64,000 nucleotides of DNA from Vibrio sp. B1FLJ16. Lineage in GTDB: Bacteria > Pseudomonadota > Gammaproteobacteria > Enterobacterales > Vibrionaceae. The stretch is taken from the NCBI RefSeq assembly GCF_905175385.1, contig NZ_HG992749.1:372001-436000 (forward strand), in the 5' to 3' direction. Below are positions 55,044 to 64,000 of the stretch, one piece after another (position 1 is the first letter of the stretch; each line of letters opens with the position of its first letter). The notes under the pieces were generated by a model. The model ran no database searches and was not told the origin of the DNA. It saw only the letters and a list, made by a program, of their open reading frames with translations. Both the position numbers and the translations under genes were made by a program.

Positions 55044-56300
55044 ATGGAAAAGCTGGCATTTAAGCCATGGGAAAGGGTCATATCCGACATTCGCCTAGTA
55101 CCCAAGATGATCATGTTAATGGTCGTCAGTACGGTTTTGATCGTAGCAAAACAACTTTGGGACGCGAGCACTTTTTATGATTCGCTTTTGGCAGCGACCC
55201 AGAATACTGAAGTGGCGCAACAGCATTATGAAGCGTATCTCACTCAGGTGGTCTGGCAGACAGTCTTGCTCATCATCGTTTTTGTTGTTGTTCTGCTTGC
55301 GGCTGCGCGCGTCATGTTGCGTCAGACTCAATACTTAAGTGATGCGATCAAACTTATGGCCAGCAAGAACTTATCGGTTCCGTTCGGTATGGACTGTAAA
55401 GATGAATATGGTGATGTTGCACGCGAACTGGAAAAAACGCGCCAGCAGTTACACGATATGATTCAAACACAAATCACTGCTTCCGATGAGTTAGCGACTC
55501 TCACCGAAGTCATGACGCTCAGCATGTCAGAAACCAAAGAGTCGGCTCAGGAAGAGTTTAATGAAATTGACCAGCTCGCGACAGCTATGAGCGAGATGTC
55601 TTCTACAATTCAGACAGTAGCGGAACATGCGCAGCAAGCATCTTCACTTACTGAGCAGGCATCATCACAAGCTGTGACTGGTCAGCAGTTCCTGCAGAAT
55701 ACAGTGACGAAAATGCGTCTGCTTTCTACCGATATTGCTTCTTCTGCTCAGGCGGTTAATCAAGTTGAAGAGCGTGTAGAGGCTATTGGCAGTGTTGTGG
55801 GTACCATTCAGGGCATTTCTGAACAAACCAATTTGCTGGCGCTTAACGCCGCGATAGAGGCAGCGCGAGCAGGTGAAGCTGGCCGGGGATTTGCGGTAGT
55901 AGCAGATGAAGTTCGAAATCTGGCACAACGTACTCAGCAGGCGACGGTTGAGATTCAGGAAATGATCGCCCAACTGCAAACTAGCGCAGAATCGGCAGTA
56001 GAGCTGATGGAGAAAAGCGTGGTTGAGGCGGCAGAAGGTAATGAACTGGTCTCTAATGCAGGAACTGAACTGGACGGCATTGTTACCCAGGTTACGCAGA
56101 TTAATGATATGAACTTCCAGATCGCGACGGCTTCAGGTCAGCAGAGCAGTGTGGCTGAAGAAATGAGCAAGAACCTGACTAATGTCAGAGAGCTGGTTGA
56201 AGCTTCTGTAGTAGTAGTGACTGAACTTCTGGAAACGTCTGAAACAATGCAAAACAACGCTGAAGAACTTGATAAAAAAATTAAGTCATTCAATGTATAA
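55044..56300 (+). CDS. Methyl-accepting chemotaxis protein
   Basis: The 418-residue protein has two membrane helices (about 24-40 and 70-92) around a short periplasmic loop, a HAMP domain, and a signalling domain with the tip [20 protein letters not shown] and [20 protein letters not shown]. It signals to CheA/CheW; the ligand is unknown. A terminator is at 56320-56350. Confidence 0.92.
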   Translation: MEKLAFKPWERVISDIRLVPKMIMLMVVSTVLIVAKQLWDASTFYDSLLAATQNTEVAQQHYEAYLTQVVWQTVLLIIVFVVVLLAAARVMLRQTQYLSDAIKLMASKNLSVPFGMDCKDEYGDVARELEKTRQQLHDMIQTQITASDELATLTEVMTLSMSETKESAQEEFNEIDQLATAMSEMSSTIQTVAEHAQQASSLTEQASSQAVTGQQFLQNTVTKMRLLSTDIASSAQAVNQVEERVEAIGSVVGTIQGISEQTNLLALNAAIEAARAGEAGRGFAVVADEVRNLAQRTQQATVEIQEMIAQLQTSAESAVELMEKSVVEAAEGNELVSNAGTELDGIVTQVTQINDMNFQIATASGQQSSVAEEMSKNLTNVRELVEASVVVVTELLETSETMQNNAEELDKKIKSFNV

Positions 56301-56319
56301 CTCTTACTAGCTTTGATAA

Positions 56320-56350
56320 TACGCCCACAAACCTTTTGTGGGCGTTTTTA
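56320..56350 (+). terminator. Terminator after the chemoreceptor gene
   Basis: ACGCCCACAAA/TTGTGGGCGT followed by TTTTATTT. Confidence 0.88.
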
Positions 56351-56410
56351 TTTATTCCAACTCTGGTATAACTTAAACCTCATCATTCGCGCTTTTCACA
56401 AGGAAGAAAA

Positions 56411-59254
56411 ATGCAGCTGCCTTCGTCATTGATTTCTGTCGCTGAATCTGCCGTTCAAAATGCTCAGCAAGCGGGTTACTTGCAAATGTGGCCAAGTGAA
56501 GTTGCAGAGCAATTTCAATATGTTGCTACTCTGAGTCAGTTTGTCACTGAGACCATCCACCGAGATGAAAAACTGGCTCAGGTATTGCCGGACATGCTGG
56601 CGGAACCGAGCCGTCAGGCGTCTTACCGGAAGAGACTCGCAGCACTACTGGCTGAGTGTCAGGATGAAATGTCAGGCCATCGGGTACTGCGTCAGTTCCG
56701 TAATCGTGAAATGGTTTATATCGCCTGGAAGGACTTTCTCCATGCCTGGAGTCTGGAAGAGTCGTTGAGCCATCTTTCACAATTGGCAGAAGCGCTGATT
56801 TTCGAGACTTATCAATGGCAATATCAGGCATGCTGCAAAGAGTGGGGAACGCCAACTAACGTTACAGGTGAAGCGCAGCCGATGTTGATCATTGGTATGG
56901 GCAAGCTTGGCGGGGGAGAGCTTAATTTCTCGTCTGATATCGATCTGATTTTTACCTACCCTGAAAACGGCGAAACTCAGGGAGCGCGCCGCAGTATTGC
57001 CAATGCGCAGTTCTTTACCCGTCTTGGCCAGCGAATCATTAAAGCGCTTGATCAACAAACCTTTGATGGCTTCTGCTACCGTGTTGACATGCGTCTGCGT
57101 CCGTTCGGGGAGAGCGGCCCTCTGGTGATGAGTTACGCGGCACTGGAAGATTATTATCAGGAGCAGGGACGGGACTGGGAACGCTATGCGATGGTTAAGG
57201 CCAGGGTCATGGGCTGTGAAATGTATCCACAGTATCAGGAACTGCGCCAGATGCTGCGTCCGTTCGTGTTCCGTCGTTATATCGACTTCAGTGCCATTCA
57301 ATCTCTGCGCCGTATGAAGTCTATGATAAGCAGTGAAGTACGCCGCCGTGGTCTGAATAACAACATTAAGCTTGGTGCGGGCGGTATCCGTGAAATTGAG
57401 TTTATTGCTCAGGTGTTTCAGTTGATCCGGGGCGGGCGAGAACCTTCTCTGCGTAACCGGGGGTTACTAGAAACACTGCAAGGCATTGAAGAGCTGGCTT
57501 TGTTGACGTCTCATGAAGTTCAGGATCTGAAAGCGGCGTATAAGTATTTACGTCAGCTGGAAAACCTGCTGCAAGCGATGGCGGATAAACAGACTCAGAC
57601 ACTACCGGATTGCGATACTGAACGACTGAAACTGGCGACTGCGATGAAGTTCGGGTCGTGGGAACAGTTAATTACTCAAACCCAGCGACATATGGGTAAT
57701 GTTCATCAAGTATTTGACACTTTGATTGGGGCCGATGAAGAAGATGAAGGCAACAATGTAGCTCGCTACTTCCATGAGTTATGGGACATGGCGAAGAAGC
57801 CGGATGTGATTGAACATATTCTGCAGCATGACATTCAGGTGGAAGATTTTGCAGCCTGCGCGAAAGCCATCATTGAGTTTAAGCAAGACATCGCCAAGAA
57901 AACGCTGGGACCTCGCGGACGTGAAGTACTCACTAAACTGATGCCTAAAGTATTCGATGCGATATTTGCCCATCCGGATGCGCAGTTTGGTTTGCCGAGA
58001 GTGCTGCATTTGCTACACAAAATCTGCACCAGGACCACTTATTTAGAGCTGCTGGATGAACACCCTGCGGCTCTAGTACAGCTCGTGCGGCTGTGTACGG
58101 CTAGTCCGATGATTTCCGAGCAGTTATCCCGCTACCCGATCCTGCTTGATGAACTTATCGACCCGCAGCAACTGTATAACCCAATCCCGTTAGAAAGCTA
58201 CCGGACTGAACTGCGTGATTTTCTGGCGCGAATTCCGGAAGATGACATGGAGCAGCAGATGGAAGCGCTGCGTCAGTTCAAACAGATTTGTATTCTACGT
58301 ATTGCTGCTGCCGATATTGCTGGTGTATTACCAGTGATGAAAGTGAGCGACCACTTAACTTATCTGGCAGAGTCCATTGTTGAAGCCGTAGTGAGTCAGG
58401 CCTGGTTACAGGTCTCTGAAAAATATGGCGAGCCTACCCATGTTAAAGACCGTGAAGGCAGAGGTTTTGCTGTCATTGGCTATGGCAAAGTGGGTGGATG
58501 GGAGCTGGGTTACAACTCCGATTTGGATATTGTGTTCATGCATGACTGTCCGGTCAGTGTGTACACTGATGGTAAGAAAGAAATTGATGGTCGTCAGTTC
58601 TACCTTCGCCTGGCGCAGCGTATTATCCATATTTTTTCAACCCGCACTGCATCGGGCATTCTGTACGAAGTAGACACTCGCTTACGCCCGTCAGGTGCTT
58701 CCGGATTACTCGTTAGTCCGACCGATGCTTTTAAAGAGTATCAGCATCAGGAAGCGTGGACATGGGAACATCAGGCCCTGGTCCGTGCCCGGATGATCTA
58801 TGGTGATGAACCGCTCGCCGTGGCTTTTCATAATACTCGCCATGAAGTGCTCTGTATAGAAAGAGAGCAGGAAGCGCTTAAAAAAGAGGTGGTTGAGATG
58901 CGAGAGAAGATGCGTGACCACCTGGGCGGGAAAAAAGCCGGGCGCTTTATGCTTAAACAAGATGCCGGGGGAATAACGGACATCGAGTTTCTTGCCCAGT
59001 ATCTTGTGCTCAACTTCAGCCATGACAAACCTAAGCTTACGCGTTGGTGTGATAATGTGCGAATTTTTGAAACACTGATTGCGCAGGGAGTTATGGACGA
59101 AGATCAGGCCATGCAGCTGATAAACGCTTATACCTCTATGCGAAATGAGATACATCGCCGCAACCTGCTTAATTTAGAGGCGGATGTTGTCGAAGATAAG
59201 TTTGTGGCTGAACGAGGGTGGGTTAAACAGGCCTGGCAGCAGTGGTTGAGTTAA
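56411..59254 (+). CDS. glnE: Glutamine synthetase adenylyltransferase/deadenylase
   Basis: 947 residues, the E. coli length. Two nucleotidyltransferase domains are visible: [20 protein letters not shown] (deadenylylating half) and [20 protein letters not shown] (adenylylating half), each followed by helical regulatory domains. It switches glutamine synthetase activity under PII control. hldE follows after 67 bases. Confidence 0.97.
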   Translation: MQLPSSLISVAESAVQNAQQAGYLQMWPSEVAEQFQYVATLSQFVTETIHRDEKLAQVLPDMLAEPSRQASYRKRLAALLAECQDEMSGHRVLRQFRNREMVYIAWKDFLHAWSLEESLSHLSQLAEALIFETYQWQYQACCKEWGTPTNVTGEAQPMLIIGMGKLGGGELNFSSDIDLIFTYPENGETQGARRSIANAQFFTRLGQRIIKALDQQTFDGFCYRVDMRLRPFGESGPLVMSYAALEDYYQEQGRDWERYAMVKARVMGCEMYPQYQELRQMLRPFVFRRYIDFSAIQSLRRMKSMISSEVRRRGLNNNIKLGAGGIREIEFIAQVFQLIRGGREPSLRNRGLLETLQGIEELALLTSHEVQDLKAAYKYLRQLENLLQAMADKQTQTLPDCDTERLKLATAMKFGSWEQLITQTQRHMGNVHQVFDTLIGADEEDEGNNVARYFHELWDMAKKPDVIEHILQHDIQVEDFAACAKAIIEFKQDIAKKTLGPRGREVLTKLMPKVFDAIFAHPDAQFGLPRVLHLLHKICTRTTYLELLDEHPAALVQLVRLCTASPMISEQLSRYPILLDELIDPQQLYNPIPLESYRTELRDFLARIPEDDMEQQMEALRQFKQICILRIAAADIAGVLPVMKVSDHLTYLAESIVEAVVSQAWLQVSEKYGEPTHVKDREGRGFAVIGYGKVGGWELGYNSDLDIVFMHDCPVSVYTDGKKEIDGRQFYLRLAQRIIHIFSTRTASGILYEVDTRLRPSGASGLLVSPTDAFKEYQHQEAWTWEHQALVRARMIYGDEPLAVAFHNTRHEVLCIEREQEALKKEVVEMREKMRDHLGGKKAGRFMLKQDAGGITDIEFLAQYLVLNFSHDKPKLTRWCDNVRIFETLIAQGVMDEDQAMQLINAYTSMRNEIHRRNLLNLEADVVEDKFVAERGWVKQAWQQWLS

Positions 59255-59321
59255 GACGATATGTTTAGCCGCGATAAGGGCTGTGCTAAACTCTGCACGA
59301 TTTAATTTTTGGAGACCAATA

Positions 59322-60752
59322 ATGAAACCAATTCTACCTGATTACAACAGCGCTGGTGTGCTAATCATCGGTGACGTCATGCTGGATCGTTACTGGTATG
59401 GACCGACCGGACGTATCTCCCCTGAAGCGCCGGTTCCTGTTGTGAAAGTAGAAAACAATGAAGAGCGTCCGGGTGGTGCTGCTAACGTCGCGATGAACAT
59501 CGCTTCATTGGGTGGCCATGCTCACATTGTTGGTCTGACTGGAATGGATGAGCCTGCCAAGGTACTGACTGAAACGCTTAACTCGCTCAAAGTAAAATGT
59601 GACTTTGTGGCACTGCCAGAGTACCCGACTATCACCAAACTGCGCGTGATGAGCCGTGGTCAGCAGCTAATTCGTCTGGATTTCGAAGACAAGTTCGAAA
59701 ATACCGATGCAGAGCCGGTACTTTCCCGTATGGATTCAGCGTTGTCTAATGTGAAAGCGGTGATCATGTCTGATTACGCCAAAGGAACACTTGAGCACGT
59801 ACAAGCGTATATTCAGAAAGCGCGAGCAGCAAATGTCCCTGTGTTTATTGACCCAAAAGGTGCGGATTTTGAGCGCTACCGCGGCGCAACGTTGCTGACC
59901 CCGAACCTGAAAGAGTTTGAAGATGTCGTCGGCAAAGTGAAATCCGATCAAGATCTGGTGGATAAAGCCCTGGCACTTGTCGAAGAATTTGATTTTGAAG
60001 CTCTGCTGGTTACCCGCAGTGAACACGGTATGACATTGATTCGTCGTGGTCAGGAGCCATTCCATTTGCCGACTCAGGCGAAAGAAGTTTATGACGTAAC
60101 CGGTGCCGGTGATACGGTTATTTCTGTGCTGGCAGCTTCAGTCGCAGCGGGCAAATCATTTGAAGAATCGTGTGCACTGGCGAACGCAGCGGCAGGTGTT
60201 GTGGTCGGTAAACTAGGTACATCAACACTGTCTGAAATTGAGCTAGCGGAAGCAGTACACGGCAGCAAAGACACCGATTACGGCGTGATTTCAGAAAAAG
60301 CGCTGATTGAAGCGGTGAAAAAAGCGCGTGCGAAGGGTGAGAAGGTTGTTATGACTAACGGCTGCTTTGATATTCTTCACGCCGGCCATGTTTCTTACCT
60401 GAACCATGCGGCTGAGCTGGGTGATCGCCTGATTGTTGCGGTGAATACTGATGAGTCGGTTAAGCGCCTTAAAGGCCCTGGGCGTCCGGTAAATCCGACG
60501 GATCGCCGCATGGCGGTATTGGCTGGTTTAGGTGCAGTTGACTGGGTTGTACCGTTTAGTGAAGACACGCCGCAGCGCCTAATTTCTGAAGTCCTTCCTA
60601 GCATGCTGGTTAAAGGCGGAGACTACAAACCAGAAGAGATTGCCGGTGGTAAAGAAGTTATTGCGGCTGGTGGTGAGGTTCGTGTTTTGAATTTTGAAGA
60701 CGGCTGTTCAACCAGTGAAATCATCAACGCAATTAAAGGTGGTAAAGGCTAA
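59322..60752 (+). CDS. hldE: Bifunctional heptose kinase/adenylyltransferase HldE
   Basis: 476 residues from ATG 59322 behind GGAG; the frame extends upstream to 59283 without a site. The N-terminal PfkB kinase has [17 protein letters not shown] and DVTGAGDTV; the C-terminal cytidylyltransferase-like domain has [16 protein letters not shown]. It makes ADP-heptose for the lipopolysaccharide core. A terminator is at 60779-60808. Confidence 0.97.
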   Translation: MKPILPDYNSAGVLIIGDVMLDRYWYGPTGRISPEAPVPVVKVENNEERPGGAANVAMNIASLGGHAHIVGLTGMDEPAKVLTETLNSLKVKCDFVALPEYPTITKLRVMSRGQQLIRLDFEDKFENTDAEPVLSRMDSALSNVKAVIMSDYAKGTLEHVQAYIQKARAANVPVFIDPKGADFERYRGATLLTPNLKEFEDVVGKVKSDQDLVDKALALVEEFDFEALLVTRSEHGMTLIRRGQEPFHLPTQAKEVYDVTGAGDTVISVLAASVAAGKSFEESCALANAAAGVVVGKLGTSTLSEIELAEAVHGSKDTDYGVISEKALIEAVKKARAKGEKVVMTNGCFDILHAGHVSYLNHAAELGDRLIVAVNTDESVKRLKGPGRPVNPTDRRMAVLAGLGAVDWVVPFSEDTPQRLISEVLPSMLVKGGDYKPEEIAGGKEVIAAGGEVRVLNFEDGCSTSEIINAIKGGKG

Positions 60753-60778
60753 GCCCTACTGCATTTAGTATTTACACA

Positions 60779-60808
60779 AAAGGTCGCTGATTAAGCGACC
60801 TTTTTTGA
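60779..60808 (+). terminator. hldE terminator
   Basis: AAAAGGTCGCT/AGCGACCTTTTTT stem-loop with a T run. Confidence 0.9.
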
Positions 60809-60846
60809 TCCTATCCGGGACCTTGCTTTCAGGCATTCCGAAGAAT

Positions 60847-60883
60847 TAAAAAAAACGCCAGCTGACAAGCAGCTGCGTTTTTA
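60847..60883 (-). terminator. Probable tolC terminator
   Basis: AAAAACGC-CAGCTG pairs with CAGCTG-CGTTTTT. On the minus strand it is followed by eight T residues. It lies 190 bases past the tolC stop; the stretch 60884-61073 holds nothing else recognised. Confidence 0.65.
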
Positions 60884-61073
60884 TACCATTCTGGATAAGT
60901 AAGTGGTCTACTTATTGCGCAGGACTTTTTGCACAGGAAAGTCGCTTAGAGCAAGGCATAGATTGCAGTAACTAGTTATTCTAATTGCAAAATCTATAAC
61001 GCCGCTATTAGCGATTTTAATCAGCAAGAAAGATCAAATACTTATGTAGAGTGGTATTAATGTTCATCTAGAG

Positions 61074-62390
61074 TTACATCGATGGTTTTAAGCCAGCATC
61101 GATGCTTAAGATGTCTTGCTCGTTTAGAGTGCCTACTGCCTGACGTAGCTGCAGACGACTTAGGATGTAATCATAACGCGCGTTAGACAGGTTTCGGTTT
61201 GCATCGTACAAACGACGGGTTGCGTCCAGAACGTCAACAATCGTACGTGTACCAACGTCAAAACCCGCTTCAGTTGCTTCTAAAGCAGAGCGCGCAGAAA
61301 CCACCGATTGCTCGTAAGCACGTAAAGCACCGATCGATGCGTTGATGTTGTTATTCTGTGCACGAACCTCTTTGACTACACTACGGTACTCCGCTTCAAG
61401 ATTCTCGCTTGCTGCAACATACGCGTACTCTGCTTGTTTGGTTAGCGAAGTTACACGACCACCTGAGTACAGAGGAAGTGCCAGGTTAATACCCACATTC
61501 AGCGCATCAAGATCGTAATCACTTGTACTTTGAGAACGGTCAGCGTAATTGTAGCCACCGTCTAAAGTCAAAGTCGGTAAGTGGCCTGAACTTGCCAGTG
61601 AAATGTTGTCACGAGCAATATCCTGAGAAATACGAGATGACAGTAGGCTCAGGTTTTTCTCTTTCGCCTCTTCGATCAGCATTTCAGCTGGGCTGTTTGA
61701 GCCGCTTGCAGAGAAGCGAGCGGTATCAAGCACATTCAAGTTTTTGTGCTCCTGGCCAGTGATTTCACGCAATGATTCGTAGCTGTTGATCAGATCATTT
61801 TCGGCTAATACTTCATCTGCCAGTACCGCATCGTACTGAGCTTGCGCGTCGTGAACGTCAGTGATGGCTGAAAGACCAACTTCAAAGCGCTGCTTAGTTT
61901 GCTCAAGCTGACGGCCAACGGCGGCTTTTTCTGCACGGACAAAAACCAGATTATCCTGGGCGCGCAGTACTTCAAAGTAAGCTTGTGACACTCGAAGGAT
62001 CAATCCTTGCTGAGTTGCTGCATAAGTCGCATCTGCCTGACGGGCTGTTTTCTCAGCAGTGTCTAACGTTATCCATGAAGCGCGGTTGTACAGTTCTTGA
62101 GTAAAGTTGATGCCAGCAGTTAGATCGTTTTTGTCATAACTTGTTGTATTTGGAGAGTTATAATCACCGCGGACTAAGTCGTAACCAGCAGTTAAATTGA
62201 TTTGTGGTAAAAGAGCACTGCGACTAGATGTGATGGCTTCAAAAGCCTGATCTCGTTGTGCTGCTACACTAAGCAATTGGGGATCGTTCTGTTTTGCTAA
62301 GTCATAGATTTGAGCCAAAGAGTCCGCATAAGCTGATGCACTTATGCTACCTAGCGCTGCACTAATAAATAGTGGAAGCAATTTTTTCAT
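61074..62390 (-). CDS. tolC: Outer membrane efflux channel TolC
   Basis: The 438-residue protein has a signal peptide (MKKLLPLFISAALGSISASA-YA) and the duplicated TolC helical barrel (LAQIYDLAKQNDPQLLSVAA; LNVGINLALPLYSGGRVTSL). It forms the outer-membrane exit duct for RND pumps and type I secretion. Divergent from nudF; the promoter region is 62391-62620. Confidence 0.95.
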   Translation of the reverse strand: MKKLLPLFISAALGSISASAYADSLAQIYDLAKQNDPQLLSVAAQRDQAFEAITSSRSALLPQINLTAGYDLVRGDYNSPNTTSYDKNDLTAGINFTQELYNRASWITLDTAEKTARQADATYAATQQGLILRVSQAYFEVLRAQDNLVFVRAEKAAVGRQLEQTKQRFEVGLSAITDVHDAQAQYDAVLADEVLAENDLINSYESLREITGQEHKNLNVLDTARFSASGSNSPAEMLIEEAKEKNLSLLSSRISQDIARDNISLASSGHLPTLTLDGGYNYADRSQSTSDYDLDALNVGINLALPLYSGGRVTSLTKQAEYAYVAASENLEAEYRSVVKEVRAQNNNINASIGALRAYEQSVVSARSALEATEAGFDVGTRTIVDVLDATRRLYDANRNLSNARYDYILSRLQLRQAVGTLNEQDILSIDAGLKPSM

Positions 62391-62620
62391 TTTCTATTCC
62401 CGCGTTCCATAGATTGGTTAATTCTCAGTAGTTTAACTTAGTTTGCACGATATTTACTCGAAACTTTGCACTTTTTTACATGTAATTATCCACTTGTGCA
62501 ATAAATAATTTGAGTGACACTTAAAATTATTTGTAACTATTATACAAAAAGTTGAGCCAAGTCCTTTGAGCAAGCGAATAACAATGAGTACACTACAAGA
62601 TTCACTCAGGGAGGTGCTGA

Positions 62621-63271
62621 ATGCAACAGTGTAATAAGCAACAAGATGAGTTTACTTCACAAGATGTGGAAATTGTTTCGAAAGAGACGCTGTTCCATGG
62701 CTTCTTTAAAATGGTGAAGTATCGTTTCAAACATCGGCTGTTTGCTGGTGGCTGGAGTGGGATCGTCGAAAGGGAGATGTTCGAGCGTGGGCACGCTGCA
62801 GCAATGCTGCCTTATGATCCTAAAACGGATCAGGTAGTGATCATTGAACAGATCCGTGTTGGCGCTTTGGAGCATGACCACCCTTGGCAGTTTGAAATTG
62901 TTGCAGGCATGATTGATCGGGATGAGTCTGTGGAAGAGGTTGTCCGCCGAGAGGCTCAGGAAGAGGCGGGGCTTGAAGTTGGACGTATCATTCCAATGAC
63001 ATCTTATTACCCGTCTTCAGGCGGGTGTTCAGAAAAGTTGGATGTTTTTGTCGGAGAAGTTGATGCCTCTAAAGCTGATGGCATTCATGGTTTAGACTAT
63101 GAAGATGAAGATATCCGGGTGCATGTGATCAGTCGTGAGGAAGCCTATCAATGGGTGAAAGACGGAAAACTTGAAAATGCTGCTTCAATTATTGCAGTAC
63201 AGTGGTTGCAATTAAACCATCTGGAGTTGAAATCAAAGTGGGGATACCCCCAAACGGTGGAGAGTAACTAA
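62621..63271 (+). CDS. nudF: ADP-ribose diphosphatase
   Basis: The 216-residue protein has a complete Nudix box GMIDRDESVEEVVRREAQEE-AGLEVG, and the strand pattern of NudF (GHAAAMLPYDPKTDQVVIIE). It hydrolyses ADP-ribose. GGGAGG lies ahead of its ATG. The stop overlaps the next start by one base; the nudF-yqiB-cpdA order is conserved. Confidence 0.95.
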   Translation: MQQCNKQQDEFTSQDVEIVSKETLFHGFFKMVKYRFKHRLFAGGWSGIVEREMFERGHAAAMLPYDPKTDQVVIIEQIRVGALEHDHPWQFEIVAGMIDRDESVEEVVRREAQEEAGLEVGRIIPMTSYYPSSGGCSEKLDVFVGEVDASKADGIHGLDYEDEDIRVHVISREEAYQWVKDGKLENAASIIAVQWLQLNHLELKSKWGYPQTVESN

Positions 63272-63732
63272 TGGCGCAGATAGCTGCAAAACAGCGATAT
63301 CATGTCGATTTAGCGGGTCTGATGAGAACTTATGAGACCAATTACGCTAAGTTAAATGCCTTGCTGCCTGCATCTGCCGAGGTCGGTGACGTTCGTTGCT
63401 ATCAGGCGGCGAATATGGTTTACCAGCTGACCGTGAATGAAGTCACAAAATACACCACAGTTGTTGAGATATGTCAGAGTGATGAAACACCAGTGTTTCC
63501 TTTACCGACAATGTCTGTCAGGCTCTATCACGATGCGAGGGTAGCTGAAGTATGCTCAAGCGGAGACTTCTCCCGTATCAAAGCTAAATATGATTATCCC
63601 AACGACAAGCTGATGCAGAAAGATGAAAAGCATCAACTCAACACATTCCTTGGTGAATGGCTGACGTTTTGTTTAAGAAGTGGCATCAGTAGAACACCAC
63701 TAGCCTTCAATAACCACTCGTCTCGCCACTAA
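63271..63732 (+). CDS. yqiB: DUF1249 protein, YqiB type
   Basis: The 153-residue protein begins MAQIAAKQRYHVDLAGLMRT. It has the DUF1249 pattern YETNYAKLNALLP and DFSRIKAKYDYPNDKLMQKD, and ends with KHQLNTFLGEWLTFCL. No known reaction. Coupled to nudF. Confidence 0.9.
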   Translation: MAQIAAKQRYHVDLAGLMRTYETNYAKLNALLPASAEVGDVRCYQAANMVYQLTVNEVTKYTTVVEICQSDETPVFPLPTMSVRLYHDARVAEVCSSGDFSRIKAKYDYPNDKLMQKDEKHQLNTFLGEWLTFCLRSGISRTPLAFNNHSSRH

Positions 63733-63778
63733 AGGAAGATAACAAATAACGATATAGTGGACGAATCAGGTTTTCATT

Positions 63779-64000
63779 TTGCAAACATCTAGTGACAGCA
63801 TCAAACTATTACAAATCACGGATACTCATTTGTTTGCCGCAGATGAGGGAAGTTTGCTGAGCGTAAAAACAGCCGACAGCTTTTCTGCTGTGGTTGAAGA
63901 AGTTTTACGCCGCAAAGTGGGGTTTGATTATATTTTAGCGACCGGGGATATTTCACAGGATCACAGTGCTGAATCCTATCAACGATTCGCTGCGGGCATT
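63779..64000 (+). CDS. cpdA: 3',5'-cyclic AMP phosphodiesterase, 5' part
   Basis: The frame runs off the window. From TTG 63779 it reads QTSSDSIKLLQITDTHLFAA...DYILATGDISQDHSAESY, giving the metallophosphoesterase motifs DTH and GD of CpdA. A stop lies in frame upstream at 63755, so TTG is the likely start. It degrades cAMP; the position after nudF-yqiB supports this. Confidence 0.88.
   Translation, partial: MQTSSDSIKLLQITDTHLFAADEGSLLSVKTADSFSAVVEEVLRRKVGFDYILATGDISQDHSAESYQRFAAGI

Overview
The window is chromosomal DNA of a gammaproteobacterium, almost certainly a Vibrio. The right part (about 36.1-64 kb) holds core genes in typical Vibrio order: rpsU-yqeY-dnaG-rpoD, divergent tsaD, plsY/folB-folK-uppP, cca, gspAB, an SH3-domain protein, pitA with its DUF47 partner, ygiF, a chemoreceptor, glnE, hldE, tolC, nudF-DUF1249-cpdA. 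The left edge holds the 3' end of ptsG and a short chemoreceptor. Gene families are read from motifs in the translated sequence; no database search was possible.

Between them (about 2.4-36.1 kb) is accessory DNA integrated at a tRNA-Ile2(CAU) gene (36065-36140, minus strand) next to rpoD. Copies of the tRNA 3' half recur at 2476-2520 and 6073-6117, so two elements sit in tandem. Island A (2476-6072, 3.6 kb) has no recombinase and carries three or four unfamiliar genes plus a Nudix hydrolase. Island B (6073-36064, 30 kb) starts with a tyrosine recombinase and carries the same 18-bp candidate integrase arm site just inside each end.

Island B is a conflict/defence island. From left to right: integrase; AAA/DUF4143 ATPase; metallophosphoesterase; COG4190-type HTH regulator; two GNAT acetyltransferases; a MerR-methyltransferase fusion; an AbiEi-type antitoxin without its toxin; a five-copy ~100-bp palindromic repeat array; a small basic protein; an OLD-like ATPase-nuclease; a type I restriction-modification operon (hsdR, hsdM, hsdS) interrupted by a kinase-nucleotidyltransferase fusion and a MATE-type transporter; a frameshifted zinc-finger/HTH gene; alpA; a membrane-anchored Mrr nuclease; a three-gene ABC-3C system (SMEK protein, middle component, DUF2326 ATPase); and hipBA.

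The noncoding DNA of island B is unusually structured. There are two arrays of TGCCA-N4-TGGCA dyads at an exact 21-bp period, each followed by the same AT-rich block (15.46 and 27.27 kb), bracketing the restriction module. There is a dispersed family of AGAAC-N3-GTTCT hairpins with compensatory changes (16.1, 29.0-29.4, 30.4 kb), and the GTTAGGATCCTAAC array (14.39-14.81 kb). These, and the kinase-nucleotidyltransferase/MATE pair, are the best candidates for something undescribed.

Three genes carry single-base frameshifts (3739-5062, 27609-28767 and rpoD itself) and one small gene has an in-frame TGA. Because rpoD is essential, its frameshift is most likely a sequence error, so the other lesions should be confirmed before they are called pseudogenes.
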